Positions 32,556 to 41,867 of a DNA stretch of 64,000 bases are shown here, piece by piece. Made by a program: the position numbers and the translations under genes. Below the pieces are notes generated by a model. The model made no database searches and was not told the DNA's origin. It saw only the letters and a program-made list of their open reading frames with translations. The stretch covers positions 3,302,001 to 3,366,000 of the forward strand of contig NZ_CP150203.1 of assembly GCF_037969725.1 (NCBI RefSeq), in the 5' to 3' direction. Each line of letters starts with the position of its first letter. Position 1 is the first letter of the stretch. Source of the DNA: Paenibacillus sp. FSL W8-0426 (GTDB lineage Bacteria > Bacillota > Bacilli > Paenibacillales > Paenibacillaceae).

Positions 32556-35324
32556 CTAGCTTCCCTGGCTGCCTGTGGTACGAAGAACGGGAACCGCGAA
32601 AAGCACGGCCTGCGGATTATCGGCCAAAGCTCGCGTCTGTACCTGATTCCAAGTTCCAAAGGCTTCCGCTGTATCCATTAGAAGACGGTCTCGTCTGGGA
32701 TTGCTGCCAATCGTGGTTTTTACGATATTCAATACGGTTTCAGGCTCGGCGGGATACACCTTTGCCGGTTCATATACGGGAGGGTGATAAACGGCAGTTC
32801 TGATGATCAGCTCTGATGAGCTTAGAACCGATTCTGCATAGCTGCCTTCCCGGGGAAGGATATGAATTAACGAAACCGGATTATGAACGGTAATGGACAT
32901 GCCTACGGGCATATCCCTCATCAAAGAAGCATCCGGTCCCGGCGCCTGGTTTCCCCATAAGGCGGACGGCATGTTTCTTACTTCGGGAACGGCTTGCAGA
33001 AACGGAACAGCTTGATCATCTTCCAGTCTTTTGATGGTGACGTGCTGTTCCATTCGAACATCGCTCAGACCCATGGGCACGATCCCGAATTTCGTTTTGT
33101 TCTGCAGCAGCCTTTGTCCGTTAAAGTACAAATCGGAGCAGGGCGTTTTCTGTTCGATCATAATTCCGGCTCTAAAACCGTCGACGATATAAACGACGCT
33201 GCCATCCGCTTTTTGATATTGGGTGAGAAGTCCGCTGGCAATGGAGATGCTGCCCAGTCTGGCTGCTCCGGCTGCCGCAGAAGCCGACGCTGCAAGCCTG
33301 GCTTTACCGTCTCCGAAGGATCCGGGAATAAAACTGTCCGCGAATTCATCCCAGCCGATGGTTCGGGTCTCCTGCGGATTGTCATCCCCGAAACCGATGG
33401 TAAAGGAGATAATGGTCCAATTGATTCTGACTTTTCCTGAAAATTTGGGTCCCCAAAGCGACAAATCTGCTCCCATCTCTACCTTGAACGTTTTGCCGAT
33501 GCCGAATATTTTGATGCGGTAGGATACGCCGACGGATACCCGAACTCTGGCTTGATAAAAGAACGGCTTCCATTTCAAAATAAAATCGGCTGCAGCATAG
33601 AACCAGGCTTTCAGATTTCCCGACTCAAACAGCAGCTGCAGGCTGACGCCGGCCATCATACAGGAAGGGGTTACGGCAAAATAGGCGTCACCTTTAATTG
33701 AAATATTGCGATTGATGATCCAGGAAACACCGAGCGCCGGGATATATGGATAATGGATGTTATGGAATGCCGGATGGTGGCATCCGCCCAGGGTGATGAT
33801 GAAGTCTCCTTGATAGGTTCCGCTGAACCAAAACCCGATCGCAAAGCCTCCCTGGAGCTTACAAGCCGGGTCAAACAGGAAAGAACGGTCTGTCAAAGCT
33901 GCCATGACCAGCAGTTGGCCATTTCCCGGATCGAATACGGCTTTCAGCGCAAGTTCAGCCCGCATAATCGGGCTTACTCCGGTTAATTTTGGCGGCATTG
34001 ATGCATTGGATAAACCGAGCAGGGAAATGACCAGTCGATTACCCATTTCGATATTGAGCAGCGCAAAGCTTTCCAACACGCCATACGTCGTAAATCGAAC
34101 CCCTGCCGATATGAAATATTGGCCCGAGGCGGGAACGATCGACTTGCTCAAAGCGCTTAAGGCCACCATCGGCGGTGTGTCCGGCCGAAGTCCCGTGTTG
34201 TCTCCCATAGCCGCTTCCACCAAAGGGAAGGACCGGACCTGGGTCAAGTCGGGCAGCTTTAAGGACCGATTCACCCCGAGCCCAAATGCCAGACCATTAA
34301 CAAAGAAGAAGGGCGGTCCGCCGAGCGGCAAGCCAAGCATCAGGTAAGCAAAAAAGGTCATTTCTCCGCTGCCGGGCATCTCGCCGTAGGAACCGAGGGC
34401 CTGCAGGCTGTATTGGCCGATTTTTAAGCCTAAAACCCCATTGTAAAGCGTCTTTTCTTCGGGTGATTTATATAATCCGCCCGTCAGGCTGAACCCGGGC
34501 TTCTCCAGCGTGACCATTAAACCGCTCAGTCCAAAATCGAAGTCGCTCAGGTCTTTTAAAGAAGTCGACACGTTAAGTTCAAAAAAGTCCAGCCGGATGA
34601 ACGAGATCGTAAAGCTTGCGTCGAGATATAACGTAAGCTCGGATTCGATCAGACTGACTCCGATTTTGGAGAAGTACAGGACGCCGAAGCCTTTATGGAT
34701 ATCAAGCCAATGGATGGTGTTTGTCGGAAGTTCCGAAGCATTCCCCGGTAGCTGAGGAAGTGCAAGCTTGTTTTTCAAGGATTGGATATAATCTATATCG
34801 AGGTTAACGGCCAGCTGTTTAATGACTAGCTGGGCAAGAAAAGTAAATTTAAATTCAACATTTTCCGTGTAACTCAAATTCAACCCTTTAAAGATAAAGC
34901 CGTCTTCGGGATTACAGAACCGGCCGATGATCGGGATGCTGGTGAGCTCCAGTTTCCGGTCAAAGTCCAAAGCCAGCTTATAACTATCTGCCGGTTTATT
35001 CGGACTTTTCCATGCTTCCAGCAACAAATGGCCAAAATGACGTATGTCACCATCGAAGACGATTTTGTTTTCGTCGGATAAATAATCGATTCCGATGGAT
35101 TCGATAACCAATTCGAAGTTCAAAAACTCCGGAAGCAGGATGCCAAAATTATCGGCCACCTCACTCATTTCAAAAGAGATGTCCGGGTTGACCCATTTCC
35201 CTGCAACGACAAGGCCTTCTTTTTTCTTGAGAAAAACAATTTGAAAGAGGGCTTCCCCGATGTAAAACTCGCTGTGAAGCACGGCGGTCAGTGATTTGAC
35301 GGATTCAGCATCGTAAGCTTTCAT
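32556..35324 (-). CDS. DUF6603-like large beta-rich protein, second gene of the operon
   Basis: 922 residues, no signal peptide. Alternating hydrophobic and polar residues run through most of the length, for example TFKVEMGADLSLWGPKFSG and FYQARVRVSVGVSYRIKIFG. This is the look of a long amphipathic beta-sheet or barrel. A central hydrophobic block MLGLPLGGPPFFFVNGLAFG (about 330-350) followed by GVNRSLKLPDL matches what I recall of the DUF6603 domain, whose function is unknown. The last ~230 residues are a separate part (Ala-rich linker near 675-695, then mixed strands). ATG start. Between the small 175-residue gene (gap 20 bp) and the 457-residue gene. Candidates include a pore, a lipid-binding trough or a scaffold. 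Confidence 0.75.
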   Translation of the reverse strand: MKAYDAESVKSLTAVLHSEFYIGEALFQIVFLKKKEGLVVAGKWVNPDISFEMSEVADNFGILLPEFLNFELVIESIGIDYLSDENKIVFDGDIRHFGHLLLEAWKSPNKPADSYKLALDFDRKLELTSIPIIGRFCNPEDGFIFKGLNLSYTENVEFKFTFLAQLVIKQLAVNLDIDYIQSLKNKLALPQLPGNASELPTNTIHWLDIHKGFGVLYFSKIGVSLIESELTLYLDASFTISFIRLDFFELNVSTSLKDLSDFDFGLSGLMVTLEKPGFSLTGGLYKSPEEKTLYNGVLGLKIGQYSLQALGSYGEMPGSGEMTFFAYLMLGLPLGGPPFFFVNGLAFGLGVNRSLKLPDLTQVRSFPLVEAAMGDNTGLRPDTPPMVALSALSKSIVPASGQYFISAGVRFTTYGVLESFALLNIEMGNRLVISLLGLSNASMPPKLTGVSPIMRAELALKAVFDPGNGQLLVMAALTDRSFLFDPACKLQGGFAIGFWFSGTYQGDFIITLGGCHHPAFHNIHYPYIPALGVSWIINRNISIKGDAYFAVTPSCMMAGVSLQLLFESGNLKAWFYAAADFILKWKPFFYQARVRVSVGVSYRIKIFGIGKTFKVEMGADLSLWGPKFSGKVRINWTIISFTIGFGDDNPQETRTIGWDEFADSFIPGSFGDGKARLAASASAAAGAARLGSISIASGLLTQYQKADGSVVYIVDGFRAGIMIEQKTPCSDLYFNGQRLLQNKTKFGIVPMGLSDVRMEQHVTIKRLEDDQAVPFLQAVPEVRNMPSALWGNQAPGPDASLMRDMPVGMSITVHNPVSLIHILPREGSYAESVLSSSELIIRTAVYHPPVYEPAKVYPAEPETVLNIVKTTIGSNPRRDRLLMDTAEAFGTWNQVQTRALADNPQAVLFAVPVLRTTGSQGS

Positions 35325-35344
35325 TTTATTGACGGCTCCTTAGT

Positions 35345-35872
35345 CTAAGTTAAGAGCTGGTTAATATCTTCAAGCTGCATGCGCTCTATAATTTTTTGGC
35401 GGTTGGTGTTATAAACGGCAATGCCGAGAGATTTGATATTAAAGAGCTTCAAGCTTTCATCGGGATGAACCGGATTTAAGATGACAAAGTTAAATGCATA
35501 CTCGCAAGGCTTGGAATTGGCCTGGATGCTGGACGAATCGACGTAAACGAAGAGCTGGCGGATTTGCACTTGAATATCCGCGAGGTTTTTCAGGCCCAGC
35601 GATTCCAACGTAGACTTCATGCTCTCTTCGTTGACCTTCTGACCGCCGCCGAACGACTGGATAATGTTATTGATTTCGGTGACCAGCTCCGTCAGCGTCA
35701 TGCTCTGGGCTTCAGGATCGGTAGGCATGACGAGGATTTTCGTTTTCTTTTCGTCCTTGGTCACCTCATACTGATAGACGCCTTTGAGACTACAGTTCAG
35801 AATCGTCAAATCCACGAAAGCCAGAACATTGTTGCCTCCTGCGGCTTCGATGTTGAATACCTCTTGACTCAT
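35345..35872 (-). CDS. Unknown 175-residue protein, first gene of the operon
   Basis: 175 residues from the ATG at 35872. GGAGAGG lies about seven bases upstream, whereas the ATG three codons earlier touches that site. No signal peptide. The N-terminal half is beta-rich (VFNIEAAGGNNVLAFVDLTI, then LNCSLKGVYQYEV), followed by an acidic linker and a helical part (LTELVTEINNIIQSFGGGQK), and a C-terminal strand region (SLKLFNIKSLGIAVYN). It leads a 9.2-kb operon of unknown proteins and is the smallest of them, so it may be a regulator, cap or chaperone. No family recognised. Confidence 0.72.
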   Translation of the reverse strand: MSQEVFNIEAAGGNNVLAFVDLTILNCSLKGVYQYEVTKDEKKTKILVMPTDPEAQSMTLTELVTEINNIIQSFGGGQKVNEESMKSTLESLGLKNLADIQVQIRQLFVYVDSSSIQANSKPCEYAFNFVILNPVHPDESLKLFNIKSLGIAVYNTNRQKIIERMQLEDINQLLT

Positions 35873-35997
35873 TTCGTTCATCCTCTCCACGTAAATGATT
35901 AAAGTTTGTATAAGCTGATGTATAAGAAAGCTGCGATGCTGAATCGCCAAGAGTTACCGGACATTGAAGTCAAAAAATTCGGTTTGAAAATTGTCCG

Positions 35998-36010
35998 ATT
36001 ATACAATATG
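35998..36010 (-). promoter_or_regulatory. Candidate -10 region for the five-gene operon
   Basis: On the minus strand TATAAT (35998-36003) overlaps CATATTGT (36003-36010), which resembles the sporulation SigE -10 (CATATTnT). No convincing -35 for either factor was found. Treat as tentative. Confidence 0.25.
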
Positions 36011-36060
36011 TGATGAGCTGGAAAATCAGTACGTGTGTTATGACTTGGAATTTCAAAAGC

Positions 36061-36090
36061 AAAAAAAGCCGCTAAATTAGCGACTTTTTC
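36061..36090 (-). terminator. Terminator of the ABC-F gene (copy of 2855-2882)
   Basis: CGCTAA (36070-36075) / TTAGCG (36077-36082) core, within the same 27-base sequence found after the XRE gene; minus-strand T-run at 36061-36067. Confidence 0.8.
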
Positions 36091-36114
36091 CTGTATGTCA
36101 CGTGTCTTGAGCGC

Positions 36115-37593
36115 TCACAGCTCAACGATATCCGTGGCGATATTTTCGCAAAATTCGCTGTCATGCTCCACAAAAAGAAGGGTAGGGGCGTGCTCGAGCA
36201 GCAATTCCTCGATCTGCATTCGGGAAATGACATCCACAAAATTGAGCGGTTCATCCCATACGTACAAATGAGCCTGCTCACTGAGGCTTTTGGCGATCAG
36301 CACTTTCTTTTTTTGGCCTGCGCTAAACGTCGAAATGTCCTTCTCCAATTGCAGCCTTGAAAAATCAAGCTTTCTTAATATGGATTTGAACAGACTTTCA
36401 TCAATGTGCCGGGCGGCGGCAAATTCGGATAAGCTTCCTTCAAGGCCTGACGTGTCCTGGGATACGTACGAAATTTTAACTTGGGGATCTTTTCGGAGAT
36501 GGCCTGTATACGTGATCCGTTCATCACAGATCAGTTTCAGGATGCTTGATTTTCCAGATCCGTTTTTGCCGAAAAGAGCGATGCGATCCCCCTGTTTGAC
36601 CGTGAAATTCACATCTTTACAAACCGTCTTGGAGCCATACGATATCGATACATGTTCCAACTGCACAAGTTCATCTTTGTGAAAATCCAATGGATGGATC
36701 TGCAAACGTTCCGCACTCTCGATATTTTTGAGGAGTTTGGATTTTTCGCGGATGGCTGCTTGCTGTCTTTGCTCCAAGTTTTTGGAACGTTTCATCATTT
36801 TGGCAGCCTTATGTCCGATATATCCTTTGTCCACCTTGGAACCTGAATTTCGGGTGCCGTTTTTCGTCCGTTCGACTTCATGCGACCAGCCTCCCGTGCG
36901 TTTGGCGGAATCGGATAAACGTTTAATGTCTTTTCTTAATTTATCGTTGCTTGCGAGCTCGAATTGATCTTGTCTTTGTTTGTTTTCCCACCAAGCGGAA
37001 AAATTCCCTTTCTGAATCTCGATATTGGTTTTATTGATGGAAAGGATGTGGTCTACGCAATGATCCAGGAAGGAGCGATCGTGGGATACCAAAATAAAAC
37101 CGCTTTTGCTGCTGATGTAATTGCTGACGAGTTTTCTGGCATGGATGTCCAAATGATTGGTAGGCTCGTCAATGAGCAAAAACCGATTTTCCTTCATAAA
37201 CAAGGCAGCCAGCAATATTTTCGTCTGCTCCCCGTTCGACAGTGAACTGAAAGGCCGATACAATACATCTTCCGAAACCTTTAGCAGGTTCAGTTCTCGT
37301 ACAAGTTTCCAATGCAGGTACTCTGGATAAACGTCCTCGACGACCTCGATCGTCATCGCATCTTTATTTTCGACGTGGAAAGGAAAGTACTCGAAACTAA
37401 CGTTCGCAGATATCGTACCACTATATTCGTATTTGCCGAGCAGCAGGTTAAGAAACGTCGTTTTTCCTCTGCCGTTCCTTCCCGTAAAGCCCAATTTCCA
37501 ATCCGTATCCAATTGAAAGCTTACATTCTCGAATATGTTATCGTAACTGCCTTCATAGGCAAAAGTCAGGTTAGAGACGTTTATTAATGACAC
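36115..37593 (-). CDS. Lsa/Vga-type ABC-F ribosomal protection protein
   Basis: 492 residues, two ABC cassettes and no transmembrane domain. First cassette: Walker A GRNGRGKT (38-45), signature LSNGEQ (about 118-123) and Walker B LLIDEPTNHLD (Glu143). Second: GKNGSGKSS (342-350), FSAGQKKK and VWDEPLNFVD (Glu448). The linker (about 200-300), rich in basic residues, should reach into the ribosome as the antibiotic-resistance loop. The opening MSLINVSNLTFAYEGSYDNI closely recalls Lsa-type proteins, which displace lincosamides, streptogramin A and pleuromutilins from the ribosome. GTG start. A leader peptide and a hairpin lie upstream (37594-37783), the usual inducible arrangement. Confidence 0.87.
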   Translation of the reverse strand: MSLINVSNLTFAYEGSYDNIFENVSFQLDTDWKLGFTGRNGRGKTTFLNLLLGKYEYSGTISANVSFEYFPFHVENKDAMTIEVVEDVYPEYLHWKLVRELNLLKVSEDVLYRPFSSLSNGEQTKILLAALFMKENRFLLIDEPTNHLDIHARKLVSNYISSKSGFILVSHDRSFLDHCVDHILSINKTNIEIQKGNFSAWWENKQRQDQFELASNDKLRKDIKRLSDSAKRTGGWSHEVERTKNGTRNSGSKVDKGYIGHKAAKMMKRSKNLEQRQQAAIREKSKLLKNIESAERLQIHPLDFHKDELVQLEHVSISYGSKTVCKDVNFTVKQGDRIALFGKNGSGKSSILKLICDERITYTGHLRKDPQVKISYVSQDTSGLEGSLSEFAAARHIDESLFKSILRKLDFSRLQLEKDISTFSAGQKKKVLIAKSLSEQAHLYVWDEPLNFVDVISRMQIEELLLEHAPTLLFVEHDSEFCENIATDIVEL

Positions 37594-37663
37594 AAGGGAT
37601 CATCCTTTTCATTTAATTTAGATGGCTAAATGATAGAGGAAATGACCATGACATGGATCCCTT
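37594..37663 (-). promoter_or_regulatory. Hairpin covering the ABC-F start region
   Basis: On the minus strand AAGGGATC (37663-37656) pairs with GATCCCTT (37601-37594), which lies between the ribosome binding site AAAAGGAT and the GTG start. No T-run follows, so sequestration of translation start is likelier than termination. Confidence 0.55.
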
Positions 37664-37690
37664 TTTTGATAATCTGAATAAGCTTTCTAA

Positions 37691-37783
37691 TCAGAGTTCC
37701 GATTTAACCGTATGGTGGACCATGTCAATGTTCATCCTCAGCGACAGGCCCACATAAACATCTACAACCTCTAATTCGGTCAT
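37691..37783 (-). CDS. Putative leader peptide of the ABC-F gene (30 residues)
   Basis: ATG at 37783 follows AAAGGGGGG by about seven bases. It encodes MTELEVVDVYVGLSLRMN and a short tail ending in TVKSEL before TGA. It ends 98 bp before the ABC-F start, with an inverted repeat in between. Antibiotic-inducible ABC-F genes are often controlled by such a leader whose stalled ribosome refolds the mRNA; that role here is inference from position and structure. Confidence 0.45.
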   Translation of the reverse strand: MTELEVVDVYVGLSLRMNIDMVHHTVKSEL

Positions 37784-38081
37784 CCTCTGGTCCCCCCTTT
37801 AAAAGTTCTGTATTTCAATAGAGAAAACTTAACATGGTTTATAATCATGGGTCAAGTTGCGGGGACTCGGCATCATCATACCGGTTTTGCAACGATACAG
37901 CCAAGTCCTATACTTTATCCGGTTGCTGTTAAAATATGTAAGCGCTACACTCGGAGAGAAGGAGCGAATCGAAACCAAGGCCATTCGAGTTTCATGCTCC
38001 TTTAGCCTGCTTTTCTTGGAATGTAAATTCACGCAGAAAGGAAGGTGGTGTCGTAACGTGCTTGGCGATGCAGGGGAGTAG

Positions 38082-38957
<876 letters not shown>

Positions 38958-39052
38958 TTGCCCGCATTCAATCACTCGTTGAAAGAAGTCCGTAAAGGTT
39001 GCTGTGACGATGTTAAATCAGTATCCATTAAAATATCAGGAGGTATTCCGAT

Positions 39053-39688
39053 ATGTTTAAATTTGGGAAAAAATTGATGACCGTTGTTCTTGCAGCTTCC
39101 ATGAGCTTTGGTGTCTTCGCCGCAACTTCTGGAGCCGCGACGGATTATTGGCAGAACTGGACAGATGGCGGAGGTACGGTCAATGCCGTGAACGGTTCAG
39201 GCGGAAACTACAGCGTAACCTGGCAGAATACGGGGAATTTCGTTGTGGGTAAAGGCTGGACGTACGGGACGCCTAATCGTGTAGTAAATTATAACGCTGG
39301 TGTATTCTCACCTTCGGGTAACGGATACCTGACTTTTTATGGCTGGACCCGAAATTCCCTGATCGAGTACTACGTGGTAGATAACTGGGGAACATACCGT
39401 CCGACAGGTACGTATAAAGGCACCGTAAACAGCGATGGCGGCACGTACGACATCTATACCACGATGAGATACAATGCCCCTTCGATTGACGGCTATCAAA
39501 CATTCCCGCAATACTGGAGTGTCAGACAGTCCAAACGTCCCATCGGAGTAAACTCCACGATCACGTTCAGCAATCACGTGAATGCATGGGCAAGCAAAGG
39601 CATGTACTTGGGCAGCAGCTGGTCTTATCAGGTAATGGCAACCGAAGGATATCAAAGTAGCGGAAGCTCAAACGTAACCGTCTGGTAA
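39053..39688 (+). CDS. xynA: Secreted GH11 endo-1,4-beta-xylanase
   Basis: 211 residues with a signal peptide (about 1-28, ending GAAT). It is the complete GH11 jelly-roll: starting [20 protein letters not shown], then [19 protein letters not shown] with the nucleophile Glu105, the thumb ([10 protein letters not shown]) and [11 protein letters not shown] with the acid-base Glu198. It cuts the xylan backbone outside the cell. Length equals the small single-domain Bacillus-type XynA; no binding module is attached. ATG after AGGAGG. A hairpin (39750-39778) without a T-run follows. It lies between the esterase and an FGE-like lipoprotein. Confidence 0.97.
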   Translation: MFKFGKKLMTVVLAASMSFGVFAATSGAATDYWQNWTDGGGTVNAVNGSGGNYSVTWQNTGNFVVGKGWTYGTPNRVVNYNAGVFSPSGNGYLTFYGWTRNSLIEYYVVDNWGTYRPTGTYKGTVNSDGGTYDIYTTMRYNAPSIDGYQTFPQYWSVRQSKRPIGVNSTITFSNHVNAWASKGMYLGSSWSYQVMATEGYQSSGSSNVTVW

Positions 39689-39808
39689 TCGTTTTCATTG
39701 TGAAGGGAATCGGAAAGCAGGGGTATCCTGAATTCCTGAACTGAACCAAAGCAGGACAGGTCCATGATCTGTCTTGCTCCCAGCTTCAGTTTCGAAGGAG
39801 GTCGTTGA

Positions 39809-40648
39809 ATGGGAAAGTGGATGATATTGCTTTCAATTCTAGCTGTTGCTGCTTTGAGTGCTTGTTCAACCGCCGGCTCCGCAGTGAGTGATGATCTTAT
39901 TCTGGTTGAGGGTGGTACGTTTAAGAGCAGTAAGTCCGCTTATAGCGGCAAGGGCGTTACCCTGTCTGATTTCTATATCGGGAAAACCGAAGTGACTCAG
40001 AAGCAATGGATGGAGGTCATGGACAATAATCCGTCCGGCTTCAAAGGAGAAGACCGGCCGGTTGAGAGGGTAAGCTGGTATGATGCGGTGGAATATTGCA
40101 ACAAGCGCAGCATCAAGGAAGGTTTGAAACCTTATTATACAATTGATAAGGATACAATCGATCCAAATAATAAAAATGAATATGATAACCTGAAATGGAC
40201 CGTTACCATCAACGAAGGATCAAACGGTTATCGCCTGCCTACAGCAGCGGAGTGGGAATATGCTGCAAGCGGAGGGCAGAAAAGCAAGAATTATACGTAT
40301 AGCGGCAGCAACAATGCTGATGAAGTGGCCTGGTACTGGATGAATGCGGGGGACAAGCCGTTAACCGGAGAATGGAGCTGGCCGGTCATTGAGAACAACC
40401 GCACACAAACGAAACCTGTCGGTACACAGAAGGCCAATGAGTTGGGTATTCATGATATGTCCGGCAATGTAAGAGAATGGTGCTGGGAATGGCACAGCCA
40501 CCCCGAAAGCCCGGAGAATACTTGGCGAGTAACCAAGGGCGGAGGCTGGGTCAGCGGGATGAACAATATGGAGATTTCTTTTCCAGGCAAATTCGATGCT
40601 AATGGCTTAGGGCCCGATCAGGGTTTGAGGGTTGTACGAGGAAAATAA
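39809..40648 (+). CDS. Formylglycine-generating-enzyme-fold (SUMF1) lipoprotein
   Basis: 279 residues. The signal ends in the lipobox LSAC (Cys19). The mature part is the FGE-sulfatase domain: VEGGTFKSSKS, then DFYIGKTEVTQKQWMEVM, RPVERVSWYDAVEYCNKRS, GYRLPTAAEWEYAASGG, GIHDMSGNVREWCWEW and the end GLRVVRGK. True FGE uses two cysteines near the C-terminus to oxidise a sulfatase cysteine. Here the late region has no CxxxC pair that I can see, so it is more likely a binding or structural C-type-lectin-like protein. It sits between a xylanase and a lichenase, but no sulfatase is nearby. ATG after AAGGAGG. Confidence 0.85.
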   Translation: MGKWMILLSILAVAALSACSTAGSAVSDDLILVEGGTFKSSKSAYSGKGVTLSDFYIGKTEVTQKQWMEVMDNNPSGFKGEDRPVERVSWYDAVEYCNKRSIKEGLKPYYTIDKDTIDPNNKNEYDNLKWTVTINEGSNGYRLPTAAEWEYAASGGQKSKNYTYSGSNNADEVAWYWMNAGDKPLTGEWSWPVIENNRTQTKPVGTQKANELGIHDMSGNVREWCWEWHSHPESPENTWRVTKGGGWVSGMNNMEISFPGKFDANGLGPDQGLRVVRGK

Positions 40649-40684
40649 AGGGGGCCCCTTCAATAGAGAAGGGCTCTTTCCTTT
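40649..40684 (+). terminator. Terminator of the FGE-fold gene
   Basis: CCCTTC (40656-40661) / GAAGGG (40668-40673) stem followed by a CTCTTTCCTTT tail. Confidence 0.5.
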
Positions 40685-40748
40685 GAAACTAAAAAGATCA
40701 TTTTGAACCAATCATCTTTAAAAATGAATATCTGTTCTTTCAAGTTTG

Positions 40749-40808
40749 TTATAGTTCGAATAAGGAGAAGTGTATAAAATGGGTACAACACCCATGTAAG
40801 CGCTTTAA
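40749..40808 (+). promoter_or_regulatory. Lichenase promoter with cre-like site
   Basis: A -35-like TTATAG (40749-40754), 18-bp spacer and -10 TATAAA (40773-40778), followed by TGTAAGCGCTTTAA (40795-40808), one mismatch from the CcpA cre consensus. A site downstream of the start point would act as a roadblock in the presence of glucose. Confidence 0.5.
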
Positions 40809-40840
40809 ACTAAGTGGGTGAATTTGAATGGAGGTGTATG

Positions 40841-41554
40841 ATGAAAAGGAAGACATGGGTTGCGTTAATGGTTTCGGGAGTGGTTTCATTATTATTTTCA
40901 GTAAGCGCTTTCGCGGGGTATGTATTTTGGGAGCCGCTAACGTACCACAACCCGAGCACATGGCAAAAGGCTGATGGTTATTCCAATGGTTCGATGTTTA
41001 ACTGCACCTGGAGGGCGAATAATGTTAATTTTACGAGTGACGGCAAACTGAGGCTGGGTTTGACAAGTTCTGCGTACAACAAATTCGATTGCGGGGAATA
41101 CCGAACAACCAACAAACATGGGTATGGTCTGTACGAGGTGAGCATGAAGCCTGCCAAAAATACGGGAGTCGTATCTTCCTTCTTCACCTATACAGGGCCT
41201 GCGGACGGGACGCAGTGGGATGAGATTGATATTGAATTTTTGGGAAAAGACACGACGAAAGTGCAACTCAATTATTACACGAACGGCGTCGGCGGTCATG
41301 AAAAAATCATCAATCTGGGCTTTGATGCGTCCCAAGGCTTTCATACGTATGCATTCGACTGGCAGCCCGGTTATATCAAGTGGTATGTCGACGGTGTTCT
41401 GAAACATACGGCCACAACGAACATTCCGAAGACGCCGGGTAAAATTATGATGAACCTGTGGAACGGAACTGGCGTGGATCACTGGCTTGGACCGTACAAT
41501 GGAGCCAATCCGCTGTATGCCGAATACGACTGGGTGAAGTATACAAGCAACTAA
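40841..41554 (+). CDS. Secreted GH16 lichenase (endo-1,3-1,4-beta-glucanase)
   Basis: 237 residues from ATG 40841 (GGAGGTG five bases upstream), signal peptide about 1-27 ending SAFA. The jelly-roll core carries [20 protein letters not shown] with the catalytic EIDIE (nucleophile and acid-base glutamates flanking the aspartate). The N-terminal [20 protein letters not shown] and the conserved cysteine pair (NCTWRAN and KFDCGEYR) are those of bacterial lichenases. It hydrolyses mixed-linkage beta-glucan of cereals and lichen. No cell-wall or binding module. A second cre-like sequence lies in the signal-peptide coding region (AGTAAGCGCTTTCG). Confidence 0.95.
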   Translation: MKRKTWVALMVSGVVSLLFSVSAFAGYVFWEPLTYHNPSTWQKADGYSNGSMFNCTWRANNVNFTSDGKLRLGLTSSAYNKFDCGEYRTTNKHGYGLYEVSMKPAKNTGVVSSFFTYTGPADGTQWDEIDIEFLGKDTTKVQLNYYTNGVGGHEKIINLGFDASQGFHTYAFDWQPGYIKWYVDGVLKHTATTNIPKTPGKIMMNLWNGTGVDHWLGPYNGANPLYAEYDWVKYTSN

Positions 41555-41867
41555 AATGGCCAAAGCACAATAAAGTAAAATCATGAAAGGGAAAGTGGAG
41601 AGGTATGCTCTCCGCTTTCCCTCTTTTTAATTGCATAAAAAAGGGAGTCCGGAAGCGAAAAATACAGATGATTAAACGAAAAAACGGCTGTTTTTTTGCA
41701 TTTTTACAAGGAACATTGCACTAATACAACATTCATATCCATTTTCCAATATCCTAAATTAATGCAATAAATGTTGTAATATTAGTATGGGCATACATAC
41801 GGATCATTCATTATGATGGACTCTGTAAACAACATTACTACATAGACAGGGGGAACAAAGGTTGGAC
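41555..41867. other. Intergenic region with terminator and YesN-type motif
   Basis: The lichenase terminator (41586-41630) is followed by an AT-rich promoter region. It contains TGTTGTAATATTAGTAT (41772-41788), 23 bases upstream of a -10-like TATGAT (41812-41817), matching a motif at 47165. A related inverted copy may lie at 41713-41733. Confidence 0.5.
41586..41630 (+). terminator. Terminator of the lichenase gene
   Basis: 14-bp stem GGGAAAGTGGAGAG (41589-41602) / CTCTCCGCTTTCCC (41608-41621) with one G:T pair, then CTCTTTTT. Confidence 0.92.

Noticed and set aside
26716..35872. Five-gene operon considered as a prophage or tailocin remnant
   Set aside because: No tail, baseplate, capsid, integrase or lysis genes were seen, and gene sizes and order do not fit a tail module.
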